Source of the DNA: JBHENC01 sp046262295
Lineage (GTDB): Bacteria; Acidobacteriota; Blastocatellia; Pyrinomonadales; Pyrinomonadaceae
Direction: 5' to 3'
NCBI GenBank assembly: GCA_046262295.1
Contig: JBHENC010000011.1
Location: 71,827 to 135,826, forward strand
Length of the DNA: 64,000 nt
Part shown: positions 1 to 10,154 of the stretch, in pieces
Layout of the letters: each line of letters begins with the position of its first letter
Numbering within the stretch: position 1 is the first letter of the stretch
The notes under the pieces: model-generated
What the model was told of the DNA's origin: nothing
The model's database searches: none
What the model saw: the letters and a program-made list of their open reading frames with translations, nothing else
Made by a program: the position numbers and the translations under genes

Positions 1-1793
1 GCGAGCCAGCGGTGCGCGTCGTCGTTTAAGGGTTGCAGTTCGATGGCGCGTGTGAACTCTTCGATGGCGCGGTCTATCCTTTCCGTGCCGTAGTAAGCCA
101 TCCCCATCGAAACGTGTACCTGCGCTAGATTGGGATCGAGCACAAGGGCGCGATCATTCGCCGCAAGCGCACGCGAAACCCAACTCTTGTCGTGCGTTGC
201 CTCATACTTTAACCAGTAAGCTTCGCCAAGCCCGGCCTGCGCGAGCGCGAAGTGCGGATCAATCTTGAGCGCCTGTTCAAACATATCAATGGCGAAGTCT
301 ATGTTCCGGTTGATCTCGCGCCGTTCGAGAAAAGCGCGTCCCTTCGAGTAACGCTCGAAGGCTGTGATGTTCAACGTCGCGGGACGCGCTATGTCGCCGC
401 GCACTTCGCTGGAAATGTTCACCTTGAGTGCGGCGGCGACGCCTCTGCACACGCCGTCTTGAATGTCGAAAAGATTCTCTTCGTCGCCGCGATATTGTTC
501 GCCCCAGATCACGCGCCCGCTCTCCACGTCAATGAGCCGCGCCATAATGCCTATCTTCTGTCCGGCACGCATCACCTCGCCTTCCAGCAAAATTGTCGCG
601 CCCAGATTCCCGGCGAGCGTCCGCGCATCGTCGCCGCCCCTGTTGTCAACGCGCCCCGCGCCAGCCGCTTTCGATAAGACAGACAGATTATTAATCTTCG
701 CCAGATCGGTTGTGATCGCGTAGGCGAGGCCGACGCCAATGAAGGTTTCGCTTTCCTGCGAGTTGATAGCTTCGAGCGGCATCACGAGAATTTTCGGGGG
801 CGTGTGCGTCTCCGCCAGAGTCGTAATGTAGGAAGCAGGCGGCGGTGAGGGTTTTCGCTGCGGCGCTCGCGCAGGCTTGGAGATGAAGGGCATCGTCGGC
901 GCGAGTTCTTCCGGTTTGTGCAGACTTGCCGCCAACTCATTTTTGATCGCCTGCAATTCCCGCTTTACTTCGGCAAACGATGCGATGCGCCGTGCATGAT
1001 CCTTTTCCAGCAAGCGGCCTAATAAAGCGGCGACGCTCCAAGGCAAATCCGGCGGCAGCGCGTCTACGTTAGCCGCGTCGCCGTCGCTGATTGCGGCGGC
1101 GATTTCATACGAGTTTGCGCCGTGAAACGGATGCCAGCCGATTATCAGTTCGTAGAGCACTATGCCGAAGCAAAAAATGTCTGTGCGCTCGTCAATCGCT
1201 TCATGGCGCAGTTGCTCCGGCGACATATAGGCGAGCGTGCCGACGAGTGCGCCCGAATCGGTCAGGCTTTCGTTTGGCATCCGCTCATCAAACTCGCGCA
1301 CGCTGTTTTGCAGTAAACGCGCCACACCGAAATCAAGCAGTTTTACCTGATGCGAATCTGTCAGGAGAATATTTTCCGGTTTGATGTCGCGGTGAATGAT
1401 GCCCTGCGCGTGCGCGGCGGCGAGCGCGTCCGAAGTTTGCATCGCGGCTTCGATTATCTGTTCGTAAGGCAGCTCGCGCGTGCGTATGAAATCGCGCAGA
1501 CTGCGTCCACGAACGTATTCCATGACGATGTAGGCGTGCTCGTCTGTTTCGCCTATTTCGTAGATCGTCACAATGTTCGGATGATTAACGCAGCAGGCGG
1601 AGCGTGCTTCGCGCAGAAACCGTTTGCGCGCGTCGGCGGGGCGGTGCTCGAGCCTTTGCTGCGTGATGAACTTGATCGCTACCGTTCGCAGTAACTTTTG
1701 ATCCTGCGCTTCGTAGACTTCGCCCATCCCGCCGCTGCCAATCTGCGCGCGGATCAGGTAATGAGCGAAACAAATTCCGGGAGCAATCACCAT
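1..1793 (-). CDS. Serine/threonine protein kinase with C-terminal TPR repeats (partial, runs off window start)
   Basis: The minus strand is open from an ATG at 1793 to the window edge, giving 597 visible residues with no stop. The N-terminus is a Hanks-type kinase: glycine loop GSGGMGEVY, catalytic lysine in VAIKFI, HRDIKPEN, DFGVARL and an SPEQL activation segment. After about residue 300 comes a proline-rich linker without a clear membrane segment, then a TolB/FlgO-like domain (about 345-470, starting ILVMPLEAINSQE). TPR units follow (AFERYSKGRAFLERRE, ALAQAGLGEAYWLK, AQVHVSMGMAYYG). GGAG lies 5 nt before the ATG. Kinase-TolB-TPR architectures are common in Acidobacteriota and probably couple signalling to protein-protein contacts. 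The substrate is unknown. The C-terminus is outside the window. Confidence 0.9.
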   Translation of the reverse strand, partial: MVIAPGICFAHYLIRAQIGSGGMGEVYEAQDQKLLRTVAIKFITQQRLEHRPADARKRFLREARSACCVNHPNIVTIYEIGETDEHAYIVMEYVRGRSLRDFIRTRELPYEQIIEAAMQTSDALAAAHAQGIIHRDIKPENILLTDSHQVKLLDFGVARLLQNSVREFDERMPNESLTDSGALVGTLAYMSPEQLRHEAIDERTDIFCFGIVLYELIIGWHPFHGANSYEIAAAISDGDAANVDALPPDLPWSVAALLGRLLEKDHARRIASFAEVKRELQAIKNELAASLHKPEELAPTMPFISKPARAPQRKPSPPPASYITTLAETHTPPKILVMPLEAINSQESETFIGVGLAYAITTDLAKINNLSVLSKAAGAGRVDNRGGDDARTLAGNLGATILLEGEVMRAGQKIGIMARLIDVESGRVIWGEQYRGDEENLFDIQDGVCRGVAAALKVNISSEVRGDIARPATLNITAFERYSKGRAFLERREINRNIDFAIDMFEQALKIDPHFALAQAGLGEAYWLKYEATHDKSWVSRALAANDRALVLDPNLAQVHVSMGMAYYGTERIDRAIEEFTRAIELQPLNDDAHRWL

Positions 1794-2043
1794 GCTCACT
1801 CCAAGCCTTCTATCACACAGAATTACCGAGCGGCAGGAGTATACTCCGATGAAAGTTCAACGAACATTGTTGACGCAGTTTTGCCGCGCACTTTGCACTT
1901 TTTCGTTGATATTCTGTCGCTTTCTACGCCGAGCCTTAGCTGCCAGCAAGTGAAAATATGCTTTCTCGCCGCTCATGATGTAAAATATCACCTGTCTCCA
2001 CAATGCTTTTCCCTGACACATTCTATCTTAGGAGTATTCACGA

Positions 2044-3393
2044 ATGAAGATGTTATTACTCATCGCGCTCGCGTTGTGCCTGCCCGTCGTTGGCTTCGCG
2101 CAACAAAAGTCCGAGCGCAAACTTTTTCCGTACAAATATACGATTGACGATTTGCCGAACGGCCTGCGTCTTATCACTGTTCCGACCGATTACCCGAACC
2201 TCGTCGCGTCCTACATCGTCGTCTCGACGGGTTCGCGCAACGAAATCGAAGCGGGCAAGAGCGGCTACGCGCATCTCTTCGAGCACCTGATGTTTCGCGG
2301 AAGCGAAAACTTTTCGCCCGCACAGCGCGACACGATCTTAAAGCGCGCCGGTGCGTCTTCCAACGCTTACACAACGGACGACCGCACGGTTTATCATGAA
2401 GTCTTCTCGAAAGAAGATTTGGATAAAGTCGTGCAGCTTGAGGCGGATCGCTTCCAGCATCTCAAGTACGAACCGGCGGCGTACAAAACCGAGACGCGCG
2501 CGGTGCTCGGCGAGTACAACAAAAACAGCGCCAACCCGCAAAGAAAGATTTTTGAAGTCCTGCGCGAAACCGCCTATAAGCAGCACACTTATTCGCACAC
2601 GACGATGGGCTATATCAAAGATATCGAAGATATGCCCAATCAATACGATTACAGTCTGGAATTCTACAAGCGTTACTATCGCCCGGAATACACGACCATC
2701 GTGCTCGTCGGCGACGTGACACGCGAACGCGCGCTCTCGCTTGTGCAAAAGAATTTTAGCGACTGGAAGCGCGGCAACTATGCGCCGCAGATACCGCTCG
2801 AGCCTGCGCAAACAGAACCACGCACCGCACACATTGATTGGACATCGCCGACCTTGCCTTACGTCGTCGTCGGATTTCGCGCTCCCGCCTATTCCGATGT
2901 CAACAAGGAAAAGGCCGCGCTCGATCTGCTCGCGCCCATCGCTTTCGGCGAAAACTCCGAACTCTATCAACGCCTCGTATTGAAAGAGCAGAAGGTGGAT
3001 GCGCTCGATCTGTCGCTCGAAAATCGCGCCGACCCGGAGCTGTTCGTCGTCGTCGCGCGCGTTAAGAATCCGAAGGATATGGACGACGTGCGCAACCAGA
3101 TTCTGGCGACATTCAAACGCTACGCGACGGAACTCGTGCCGCAGCCGAAACTCGATTCGACGCGCTCGCGCCTGCGCTACGGTTTCGCGTTGGCGCTCGA
3201 TAGCTCGGAAGCGATAGCGGGCGCGCTCGCGGAATTCATCGCGCTGCGCCGCACGCCGGAGACAATCAACAAACTGTTTGCGCTTTACGAACAGGTGACG
3301 CCCGCAGACGTGCGCGCCGCCGCCGCGCGCTACTTCGTTGACAACAATCGCACTATCGTCACGCTGACGGCGAGCAATGGAGGTGCGAAATAA
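2044..3393 (+). CDS. M16 family zinc metallopeptidase, catalytic subunit
   Basis: A 449-residue pitrilysin-family protease with an N-terminal signal peptide (residues 1-19, ending GFA), so it is probably periplasmic. The inverted zinc motif HxxEH is complete (H77, E80, H81 in HLFEHLMF), and the distal glutamate E157 lies 76 residues later (GEYNKN), so it should be active. The C-terminal half carries the second M16 fold. AGGAG lies 9 nt before the ATG. The stop codon shares one base with the start of the next gene (TAATG), so the two halves are translationally coupled. In this family such pairs form heterodimers in which only one partner binds zinc. The substrate is not predictable. Confidence 0.93.
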   Translation: MKMLLLIALALCLPVVGFAQQKSERKLFPYKYTIDDLPNGLRLITVPTDYPNLVASYIVVSTGSRNEIEAGKSGYAHLFEHLMFRGSENFSPAQRDTILKRAGASSNAYTTDDRTVYHEVFSKEDLDKVVQLEADRFQHLKYEPAAYKTETRAVLGEYNKNSANPQRKIFEVLRETAYKQHTYSHTTMGYIKDIEDMPNQYDYSLEFYKRYYRPEYTTIVLVGDVTRERALSLVQKNFSDWKRGNYAPQIPLEPAQTEPRTAHIDWTSPTLPYVVVGFRAPAYSDVNKEKAALDLLAPIAFGENSELYQRLVLKEQKVDALDLSLENRADPELFVVVARVKNPKDMDDVRNQILATFKRYATELVPQPKLDSTRSRLRYGFALALDSSEAIAGALAEFIALRRTPETINKLFALYEQVTPADVRAAAARYFVDNNRTIVTLTASNGGAK

Positions 3394-4964
3394 TGCGTCG
3401 AGTTCAAACAATCTTACTTGCGATTTTTCTTATGACACTTTTCGTGATGGATACTGCCGCCCAAAGAACTGCTAGACCGGGCAAACGCAAACAACCCACG
3501 CCAATTGCTGACACAATCGAAATGCTTACTGGTAGTAATGCGGTGAAACCAGAAGTGCTGCAACCCAATCGCGCGCCGCTCGTCACCTTTCGCTTACTAT
3601 TTAAGACCGGCGCGGCCTATGATCCGCCGGGCAAAGAAGGCGTTGCCGCGTTGACCGCCGCGATGCTTGCCGGAGGCGGTTCACGCGCACTCTCTTACGA
3701 TCAAATCGTCGAAGCGATGTATCCGTTGGCGACATCCTTCGGCTCGCAAGTTGATAAAGAGATGACCGTCTTCACGGGCACGACGCACGTTGACAATCTC
3801 GACCGCTACTACGGCTTAATCAGCCAGATGCTGCTTGATCCCGGCTTTCGTCAGGATGATTTCACGCGCCTGAAAACCGACGCGCTCAATTTTCTGAAGA
3901 CTTCCCTGCGCGAGAACAACGACGAAGAGTTAGGCAAGGAAGAACTCTACAATCTAATCTACGCCGGAAAGCCTTACGGCCATCACAACGCGGGCACGGT
4001 CAGCTCGCTCGAAAAATTAACGCTCGAAGACGTGCGCGATTTTTACAAAAAGAATTACACGCGCGCCAACTTCGTGCCCGGACTCGCGGGCGGTTATCCG
4101 GCGGCGTTCCCGAAAAAGATCGAAGCGGACTTTGCAAAACTTCCGGCCTCGCCGACGAGCACGGCAAAAGCGGAAACTCCGCAGCTTGCGCCGGGCACGC
4201 ACATCGAGATCATCAAACGTGAAACACGTTCGACGGCGATCTCGATGGGCTTTCCGATCAGCGTCAAACGCGGCGATGCAGATTGGCCGGCACTCGCCCT
4301 CGTTGCCTCTTATCTCGGGCAACACCGCTCGTCGAACAGTTATCTTTACCAGCGCCTGCGTGAAGCGCGCGGCCTCAACTATGGCGATTATGCTTATATA
4401 GAATATTTCCCGCGCGGTATGTTTCGTTCCCAGCCGGAACCGAATCTGGCGCGTTCGTCGCAAATCTTTCAAATCTGGATTCGTCCCGTCGAACCCAAAA
4501 ACGCGCACTTCGCGCTACGCGCCGCGCTCTACGAGTTCGATAAATTAGTGCGCGACGGAATGTCGCAGGAAGCCTTTGAAGCGACGCGCGAGTTTTTGTC
4601 TAAATACTCGAACGTGCTGACGCAGACGCAGGACGCGCAACTCGGCTACGCGCTCGATAGCCGCTACTACAACACGAAGAATTTCAACGCCTACGTCCGC
4701 GAAAGCCTTGCCAAACTCACGCGCGAAGACGTGAACCGCGCCATCCAAAAGCATCTCAAATCGAGCGCGATGCAAATCGTGATGGTCACGAAAGACGCCG
4801 AAGCCCTGCGCGACGCGATTGCGGGCAACAAGCCTTCGCCGATTATTTATAATTCGCCGAAGCCGAAAGAGATTACCGACGAAGACAAAGTAATCGAAGC
4901 GTACAAAATCAACGTCAAGCCGGAAGACATCAACATCGTTCCGGTCGAACGAATCTTTCAGTAA
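3393..4964 (+). CDS. M16 family peptidase-like protein, non-catalytic partner
   Basis: A 523-residue M16-fold protein with a signal peptide (hydrophobic residues about 7-22). The position equivalent to HxxEH is replaced (AALTAAMLAGGGSRAL), so it cannot bind zinc in the usual way and is the inactive partner of the protease just upstream. The C-terminal M16 domain retains the family sequence YLYQRLREARGLNYGDYAY. The start overlaps the upstream stop by one base, with GGAGG ahead of it, which supports co-translation. A strong hairpin terminator follows at 4987-5024. Confidence 0.92.
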   Translation: MRRVQTILLAIFLMTLFVMDTAAQRTARPGKRKQPTPIADTIEMLTGSNAVKPEVLQPNRAPLVTFRLLFKTGAAYDPPGKEGVAALTAAMLAGGGSRALSYDQIVEAMYPLATSFGSQVDKEMTVFTGTTHVDNLDRYYGLISQMLLDPGFRQDDFTRLKTDALNFLKTSLRENNDEELGKEELYNLIYAGKPYGHHNAGTVSSLEKLTLEDVRDFYKKNYTRANFVPGLAGGYPAAFPKKIEADFAKLPASPTSTAKAETPQLAPGTHIEIIKRETRSTAISMGFPISVKRGDADWPALALVASYLGQHRSSNSYLYQRLREARGLNYGDYAYIEYFPRGMFRSQPEPNLARSSQIFQIWIRPVEPKNAHFALRAALYEFDKLVRDGMSQEAFEATREFLSKYSNVLTQTQDAQLGYALDSRYYNTKNFNAYVRESLAKLTREDVNRAIQKHLKSSAMQIVMVTKDAEALRDAIAGNKPSPIIYNSPKPKEITDEDKVIEAYKINVKPEDINIVPVERIFQ

Positions 4965-4986
4965 GTGACGCATTCAACGAACGGCG

Positions 4987-5024
4987 AAAGCAGCAGCGGG
5001 GAGTAATCCTCGCCGCTGCTTTTT
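4987..5024. terminator. Bidirectional hairpin terminator between convergent genes
   Basis: An AGCAGCGG/CCGCTGCT stem with a short loop is flanked by AAA on the left and TTTTT on the right. It lies between the M16 pair (plus strand, ends 4964) and the DUF5916 gene (minus strand, ends 5047), so it can serve both. Confidence 0.8.
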
Positions 5025-5046
5025 AGTGTGCCGTCAATGTTAGGAA

Positions 5047-7593
5047 TCAGCCGAAGCTGCGGCGGAAGAGGTAAGACATTTTGATGAAGAAGGTGCGCCC
5101 GTTGCGGCGCAGCCCCGGCTCAAGCTGGCCTGTGAAGGGAGAAAAGCCGTTGCGTTGCAGGTCGTCGTTGTAGCCTAAGAAGAACGCCGTGCCGGGACCC
5201 GGCGTGTAGCCCAAAAGCAGTTGGGCGCGCAACGAGGCTTGCAGCGTGTCGTAATCCACGCGCGCTCTGACAGACGTGAAACGGGAAAATTGATAGGTTG
5301 TGCGCAGCGCAAAGATATTTTCGTCGAAGGCGATGCGATTCGTGTCAACGCGGCGCAGTTTGCTTTTCGTGTACTCGAGCGACGCGCGCAACGCGGCTGT
5401 CGGTTTGTATTCAATCTCGGCGTCTATATTCAACAGATTCCCCGCGCCGGGATCGAGCGGCGAAGTGGGATTGCGTAGCGCGGCGGGGCTGACTCGCGGA
5501 AAGCGCGCGCCTGCACCGAAATCGAAATCGAACACGTGGCGGTCTAGGACGACGCGAAAGTTAGCCGAATATTTTTGGCTCGGCCGCGTGTTGCCGAAGA
5601 AGATAAAGCTCGTTTTATACGTCGAACGCTCTGCGTCGTCGCCCGCAAAGGCTGCCCGACAATTCCCGGCCAGCACGCACGGCGCAGTTCTTTTCGTGCC
5701 GAACTCTTCTTCAAAAATCCGCTCGTAAGCTTTGCGGAAACCGAAGCCGATGTTTGTCTGGCGTTGCAAACTGAAGTTCACCTGCGGCTGAAGATCGAAA
5801 CGCTGGGAACGTCCCTGAAAATCAAAACCCGCGCTCAAACCGTTCGTCACGCGCCATGAGATAAGCCGCGCTTTCGGGTTCGGATCGGTGCTGTAACGTA
5901 AAAAGAAATTTTCCTGATTGGTGTTGGTGCGCGGCGTAAAACCAACGTCGGCGCGGTAATCGCGCGTGCGCCCGCTGCCCTGCAATTGATAACCGTAATT
6001 GCGCCGTGTGAAATCGTAGCGATAAAAATAGCCGAAGCCGTTGCCGCTGCGAAAAGTGTTTTGGCCGAGATCGGCGTCACGAAAAAAGCGGCGCGAGGCT
6101 GTGCCGACGACTTGAAAGTTGAAGAAGGCTTGCGGGCTTACGCGAAAGCGCCCGTCAACGCCGCCGAGATTATTGCGTCGCTCTATGAAATTATAGGTCG
6201 TCGCAATCATTCCGATGTTCGAGTCCTTGCCGACATCGCGCTTCAGTCGAAAAACACCGATGGCCGCGTTTTTGCCGACGAAGTCTGCGAAGGGGCGTTG
6301 GCGCGGAAAGCGGGGCGGGTCGGCGCGGTCTTCTTCGCTGAAATTGCCGGGTGCGTTGTCGGAAGCTAAAAGTAGGCCAAAGGTATTGCGCCCGCGCTTG
6401 CCCGTCAGCTTCACGGCATAATCAGGATCAACGATGGCGCGCGTGTTGAGCGTGTCAAGCGGCGTGTCGAAGATATCCACGCCTTCGAGAAAGAAGGGGC
6501 GCTTCTCTTCAAAGAAGATCGGGAAACGCTGGTTCGCGGTGACGATTGTTTGATCTGCTTCGACCTGCGCAAAATCCGGGTTCACGGCGAAATCCAAGGT
6601 TACGGTGGGCGTCAAACTGAATTTCCCGGTGAGTCCCGGATCGAATTTAACGGGGCCGTTGACCATCCGCCCGGCATCGGGAATGCAGGTGTCGTTCGGC
6701 GCGGTGCATGGCGGCTGGGCGCGCCTGCGTCTGCCTGTTTCCGAAAGCGTGAGGCTCGGAATTAATTCCAGCGTGCGCTCCGTCGAGATGCCTTCAAAGC
6801 CTGTGAGACGGCCTTCCTGATTGAGTGTGCCCGATTGGTTGCGCGAAAGCGGCATCCATGAATCAAGCTCGCCGTTGAAGCGTTGGATTTTACGAAAGAA
6901 GTGCGCGCCCCAAATTTTGCCTTTGCCCGCTTCATAGCGCAGCGATTTGAAGGGAATCGCCACTTCGACGGTGTAGCCGTCATCCGTCATCACGCCTTTG
7001 GATTCCATCACCAGATCAACGCTGAAATCCTCGCCGCTTCCTTCGGTTCTGACGCCATCGGCCTGCACGCCCAGAGCGTTGAAGAACATCTGGTAAGCGC
7101 GCCGCTGATCGTTGAAGGTGTCCAGAGTAAAGCCTATGTAGTCGTCGTTGAAAATGCCGTCGCGCCGGGCAATCGTCGCGCGCACTTTCGCCGGATCGTC
7201 AAAAGCGTGTAAGCCGAAATAAAGAAACTTCGAGTCGTAGCCGATTAGAACTTCGGAGGGTTTCGAGGGCGCGATGTTATCGCCGGGCTGCACTTGCAGG
7301 AAGTCTTTGATGCGCGCAGCCTGCTTCCAGACTTCATCATCGAGTTTGCCGTCAATCACGGGCGGCTGCTCGAAACGCACGAGGCGCACGGGCTGGTGCT
7401 TTTCCGGCGGCAACGCAGTCGCTCCCGTTTTTGCATCGCTCAAAATATCGTTGCCGGAGCGCGTTTCGGTCTTCGTTTCGGTGGACGTTTGCGGCGTCTG
7501 GTTGACTGACGCCTGTGCCCGCACGCGGACAACCGGCGCGCTTAATAGCACGAACGCAAGCATCAGGATTATTTTATTAATGATTGAACTCAC
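5047..7593 (-). CDS. DUF5916 domain protein with CBM9-like N-terminus, probable outer-membrane barrel
   Basis: About 848 residues. A signal peptide is followed by a carbohydrate-binding-family-9-like domain (about 65-260; PVIDGKLDDEVWKQA, DDYIGFTLDTFNDQRRAYQMF). The rest is a long beta-rich region of alternating aromatic and charged strands, typical of DUF5916 proteins, and it ends in a short strand, FFIKMSYLFRRSFG. An outer-membrane location is inferred. Two GTG starts are possible, at 7611 and 7593. The latter is preferred because it places GGGAAAG about 7 nt upstream and gives a cleaner signal peptide. Ligand and function are unknown. It is the last gene of a minus-strand run that starts with an ECF sigma factor, but 120-odd bases separate it from the upstream gene. 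Confidence 0.85.
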   Translation of the reverse strand: MSSIINKIILMLAFVLLSAPVVRVRAQASVNQTPQTSTETKTETRSGNDILSDAKTGATALPPEKHQPVRLVRFEQPPVIDGKLDDEVWKQAARIKDFLQVQPGDNIAPSKPSEVLIGYDSKFLYFGLHAFDDPAKVRATIARRDGIFNDDYIGFTLDTFNDQRRAYQMFFNALGVQADGVRTEGSGEDFSVDLVMESKGVMTDDGYTVEVAIPFKSLRYEAGKGKIWGAHFFRKIQRFNGELDSWMPLSRNQSGTLNQEGRLTGFEGISTERTLELIPSLTLSETGRRRRAQPPCTAPNDTCIPDAGRMVNGPVKFDPGLTGKFSLTPTVTLDFAVNPDFAQVEADQTIVTANQRFPIFFEEKRPFFLEGVDIFDTPLDTLNTRAIVDPDYAVKLTGKRGRNTFGLLLASDNAPGNFSEEDRADPPRFPRQRPFADFVGKNAAIGVFRLKRDVGKDSNIGMIATTYNFIERRNNLGGVDGRFRVSPQAFFNFQVVGTASRRFFRDADLGQNTFRSGNGFGYFYRYDFTRRNYGYQLQGSGRTRDYRADVGFTPRTNTNQENFFLRYSTDPNPKARLISWRVTNGLSAGFDFQGRSQRFDLQPQVNFSLQRQTNIGFGFRKAYERIFEEEFGTKRTAPCVLAGNCRAAFAGDDAERSTYKTSFIFFGNTRPSQKYSANFRVVLDRHVFDFDFGAGARFPRVSPAALRNPTSPLDPGAGNLLNIDAEIEYKPTAALRASLEYTKSKLRRVDTNRIAFDENIFALRTTYQFSRFTSVRARVDYDTLQASLRAQLLLGYTPGPGTAFFLGYNDDLQRNGFSPFTGQLEPGLRRNGRTFFIKMSYLFRRSFG

Positions 7594-7731
7594 AGAGTCG
7601 CTTTCCCGCACCGCTGAATGTTTAGATGACTTTAACAGGCCGAGTCTATTGTTTAGCCTTCAACGCGCCCCGCCAAAGAAAAGTTTCATTATTCGGCGCG
7701 GCAACTTTTCCCGTCGCCGCGCTGCAATTTT

Positions 7732-8577
7732 TCAGAGGCTCATGAGGCTCACGTTTCCCGAAGCGGATGAGACGTGCAGGCGGCGCGAACCGTTGCCGAG
7801 ACGCCCGCGCGCGTGGCTGCCCGGCCCGTACTGCGGTTTCTCGATTTGCAGCGGAAAGTTGGTTTTGACCGAACCCGTCGCGCTCGACATTTCGACTTCC
7901 GCATCGAGACCGGCAGGCAGACGAACGTTAACATCGCCGCTCGCGGAAGCGAATTTCATATTGTCCGCGCCTTCGAGCCGCGCTATCTCTACGTCAACAT
8001 CGCCACTCGCGCTCTGCGCGTTCACGGAACCCGAGGCATTGCGCACGCGCATTTCGCCGCTCGCCGTCGTCGCTTTAATCGCGCCGGAAACGTCTTTGAC
8101 GAGCACGTTGCCGCTCGCCGTCGTCACGCGCGCGTCTCCGACGATGAGGTTGCTTACTTCTATATCGCCGCTCGCCGTCGAAACCGGATCGAGATTAAGG
8201 CGCAGGCTGCGCGGCACGCGAACCTCGAAGCGCACGCTCGCATTGCAATTGCGGCAATCAGGATAACGCACACGTATATCAACGCGATTGCCCGCGCTCA
8301 TATCTTCTATCTCCACCTGATCTTTGTCGCGCCCTTCGCGGAAACCGTTCACGATTACCGCGTCGCCTTCGTAGCCCGCGACGCTGATATTGCCGGAAAC
8401 ATTACGAATCGAGACGCCACCGCCCGCGCCTATGCGATAGGTTTTCTGAAAATCCTGCGCTTCGGCGAGCGGCGAAACGGTGACGCGCAGATGTTTGAAG
8501 ACGCCCGCATACGCCGGACTAAAAACAACGGCGAGGCCGATGAAAGCGAACGCGATTCCCTGTAAAATTCTTTTCAT
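7732..8577 (-). CDS. DUF4097 family beta-helix protein (first paralogue)
   Basis: 281 residues with a signal peptide (1-24, ending AYA). The mature part consists of repeated strands containing ASGD/ASGN/ASGE turns (VSTASGDIEV, VTTASGNVLV, ATTASGEMRV, AQSASGDVDV), the mark of DUF4097 (putative adhesin) beta-helices. It contains CRNC, possibly a disulphide or metal site. It lies 46 nt downstream of the metallopeptidase-like gene, suggesting one transcript. A second DUF4097 gene sits in the sigma-factor operon at 10155-11126. Molecular function is not established for the family. The role here is inferred as envelope-associated. Confidence 0.88.
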   Translation of the reverse strand: MKRILQGIAFAFIGLAVVFSPAYAGVFKHLRVTVSPLAEAQDFQKTYRIGAGGGVSIRNVSGNISVAGYEGDAVIVNGFREGRDKDQVEIEDMSAGNRVDIRVRYPDCRNCNASVRFEVRVPRSLRLNLDPVSTASGDIEVSNLIVGDARVTTASGNVLVKDVSGAIKATTASGEMRVRNASGSVNAQSASGDVDVEIARLEGADNMKFASASGDVNVRLPAGLDAEVEMSSATGSVKTNFPLQIEKPQYGPGSHARGRLGNGSRRLHVSSASGNVSLMSL

Positions 8578-8623
8578 GATTGATTCAACTCCCTTTCGTT
8601 TTGCGTATCGAATTTATGAATGA

Positions 8624-9957
8624 TCAGCGAGGAATTTGCGAAGGCACGTCCTTCTGCAACACGTAGTCGCCCGTTCGTGTGCCGGATTTGATCGTCCAGC
8701 CGGGATTCAAACTCAACGTCCAGCCATCGCCGCGTATTAACGGCGCGTTCGAATCGGTCGGCGCGGGCACGTAAACTTTCGTAAACGAAGCGTTGAGCAG
8801 CGCGCCTTTCGTGACGTTGAGAATGCCCCATGCGTCAACGATGCGTATGTCCGGGTAGATGGTTCCGAGCGCGTCGAGCGGCAGAAGATTATTCGGATTA
8901 AACTGCAAGCTCATGCGCCGTAGCGGAATCTCTAAACGATGGCCCTCAATTAACAGCGCACGATACGCGGCGAGTCTTTTCCGGCGATGGTTCTCGCGCC
9001 CGGTCTCCGCTGCGATCAGCGCGCTGCCGCCATACTTCGCCGAAGCTCTCGCGGCCTCGTCCTTAATGTTCGGCGGCAACTTTATGGCGAGCGCACTTTG
9101 TAGCAACGATCCCAAGTCCTGTGCCGACGTTAAGTTTGCGCGCCATTTCGCGCCCGCTTCATCAAGCAAAATTCCATAGGCCGCCCCCGAAGCGTAAGCA
9201 AAAGAGCGCACGAAAGTTTCCTTCTTCCCGGCCTCTTTGAGTTGCGTGGCGACGTATGCGTTGACATCCGGTCTGCCACTTAATTTGATGCCGGTGTATT
9301 CGGCAAGCCCTTCGTTCATCTCTAAAGCACGCTCTTGCGCACTGGCTTCCTCAAACAACGTCCGGCGGTATGCGCGAAACAACAGCGCATCCTTCAACGC
9401 TTCCAGCCGCAAGGTTCCGCGATGAATCAAAGCGTTGGCGAGCGCACGCCATTCGAGTTGCAGCCAGATACGCCCGTCCGTCGAATCCAGATGATTATTG
9501 GCGGGCATCGAACCGGCGAGGCCGAGACCTGTTTGCACGCGATGCCATGATTCATGCGCGAGCAGTTGGGCGCGCGTGTATTTATCTTCCGGCAGCGGCC
9601 AGATAATCATCGCCCAGAGCACGCCTGCCCAACTGCTGGCGGTATTCGCAATGTTCACGTCTTCCGGCAATCTACCGCTGAAGACGTTCCCTTCGACGCT
9701 TAATCGGCCTTGCTCATCTTTTCGATTCGCCACGACGGTGCGCGTCGCTTTATCACGAAGAGCAGCGGGCTGCACAGTGAAACGCCCCACAGATGGCCGC
9801 CGTCGAGCCGACATTGAACGTTGGCTTCCGCGAAATATTCCTGCGCCTGCGCTCTGTTGATCGTCGTTTGCTGCTGCGCTATCGAGCGAGATGGAAACGT
9901 CAACGCGCATCCGAATATTAATAAGCCGATAAGCGACTTTGATCTTTGTATGTGCAC
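8624..9957 (-). pseudogene. Putative secreted HExxH metallopeptidase, interrupted by a one-base frameshift
   Basis: Two overlapping frames make one sensible protein of about 445 residues. The frame starting at 9957 gives a signal peptide (MHIQRSKSLIGLLIFGCALT, then SIAQQQ) and continues to SPLLFV. The neighbouring frame then continues DKATRTVVANRKDEQG to the stop at 8624. The shift is near 9752-9757, where one base appears to be missing. The second part has HESWH (HExxH) and, about 80 residues later, NEGLAEY, the spacing of a gluzincin third-ligand glutamate. I do not recognise a named family. The shift may be a sequencing error or a real lesion. A promoter-like motif shared with the sigma operon lies at 10091-10118. 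Confidence 0.7.
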
Positions 9958-10090
9958 GGTGTCTCCCTTCGCAGATTCGTTTTCGCGTTCATAGCAGGCC
10001 GCACGCGGACGTAGTTATCCCAAGCGATTGAGAGTCGTATCGAAACTCGTCTGCCGGTCGCTTCCGGCCTTGCCTGCCGCTTTAGTATAG

Positions 10091-10118
10091 AAACACCACG
10101 CGGCTTAAATTTGTGGCA
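10091..10118 (-). promoter_or_regulatory. Putative ECF sigma promoter of the metallopeptidase/DUF4097 unit
   Basis: Read on the minus strand, TGCCACAAAT is followed by 10 bases and then TGGTGTTT. The same two boxes with exactly the same 10-base spacing occur before the ECF sigma gene at 12722-12749. The geometry fits -35 and -10 elements of an ECF promoter. It lies about 134 bases before the ATG at 9957. Identification rests on this match alone. Confidence 0.6.
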
Positions 10119-10154
10119 GTATTTTTTCAGTCGGCGAATTTATTTAAGGAGAAT

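Noticed and set aside
2338..3411. Long open frame (357 codons) on the minus strand opposite the M16 genes
   Set aside because: It is antisense to a clear protease with zinc motif and signal peptide. Arg/Val-rich shadow composition, no domain, no ribosome site.
7274..8266. 330-codon plus-strand frame across the DUF5916/DUF4097 boundary
   Set aside because: It mirrors the repeated codons of the minus-strand genes (Ser/Thr/Leu-rich) and has no recognisable domain.
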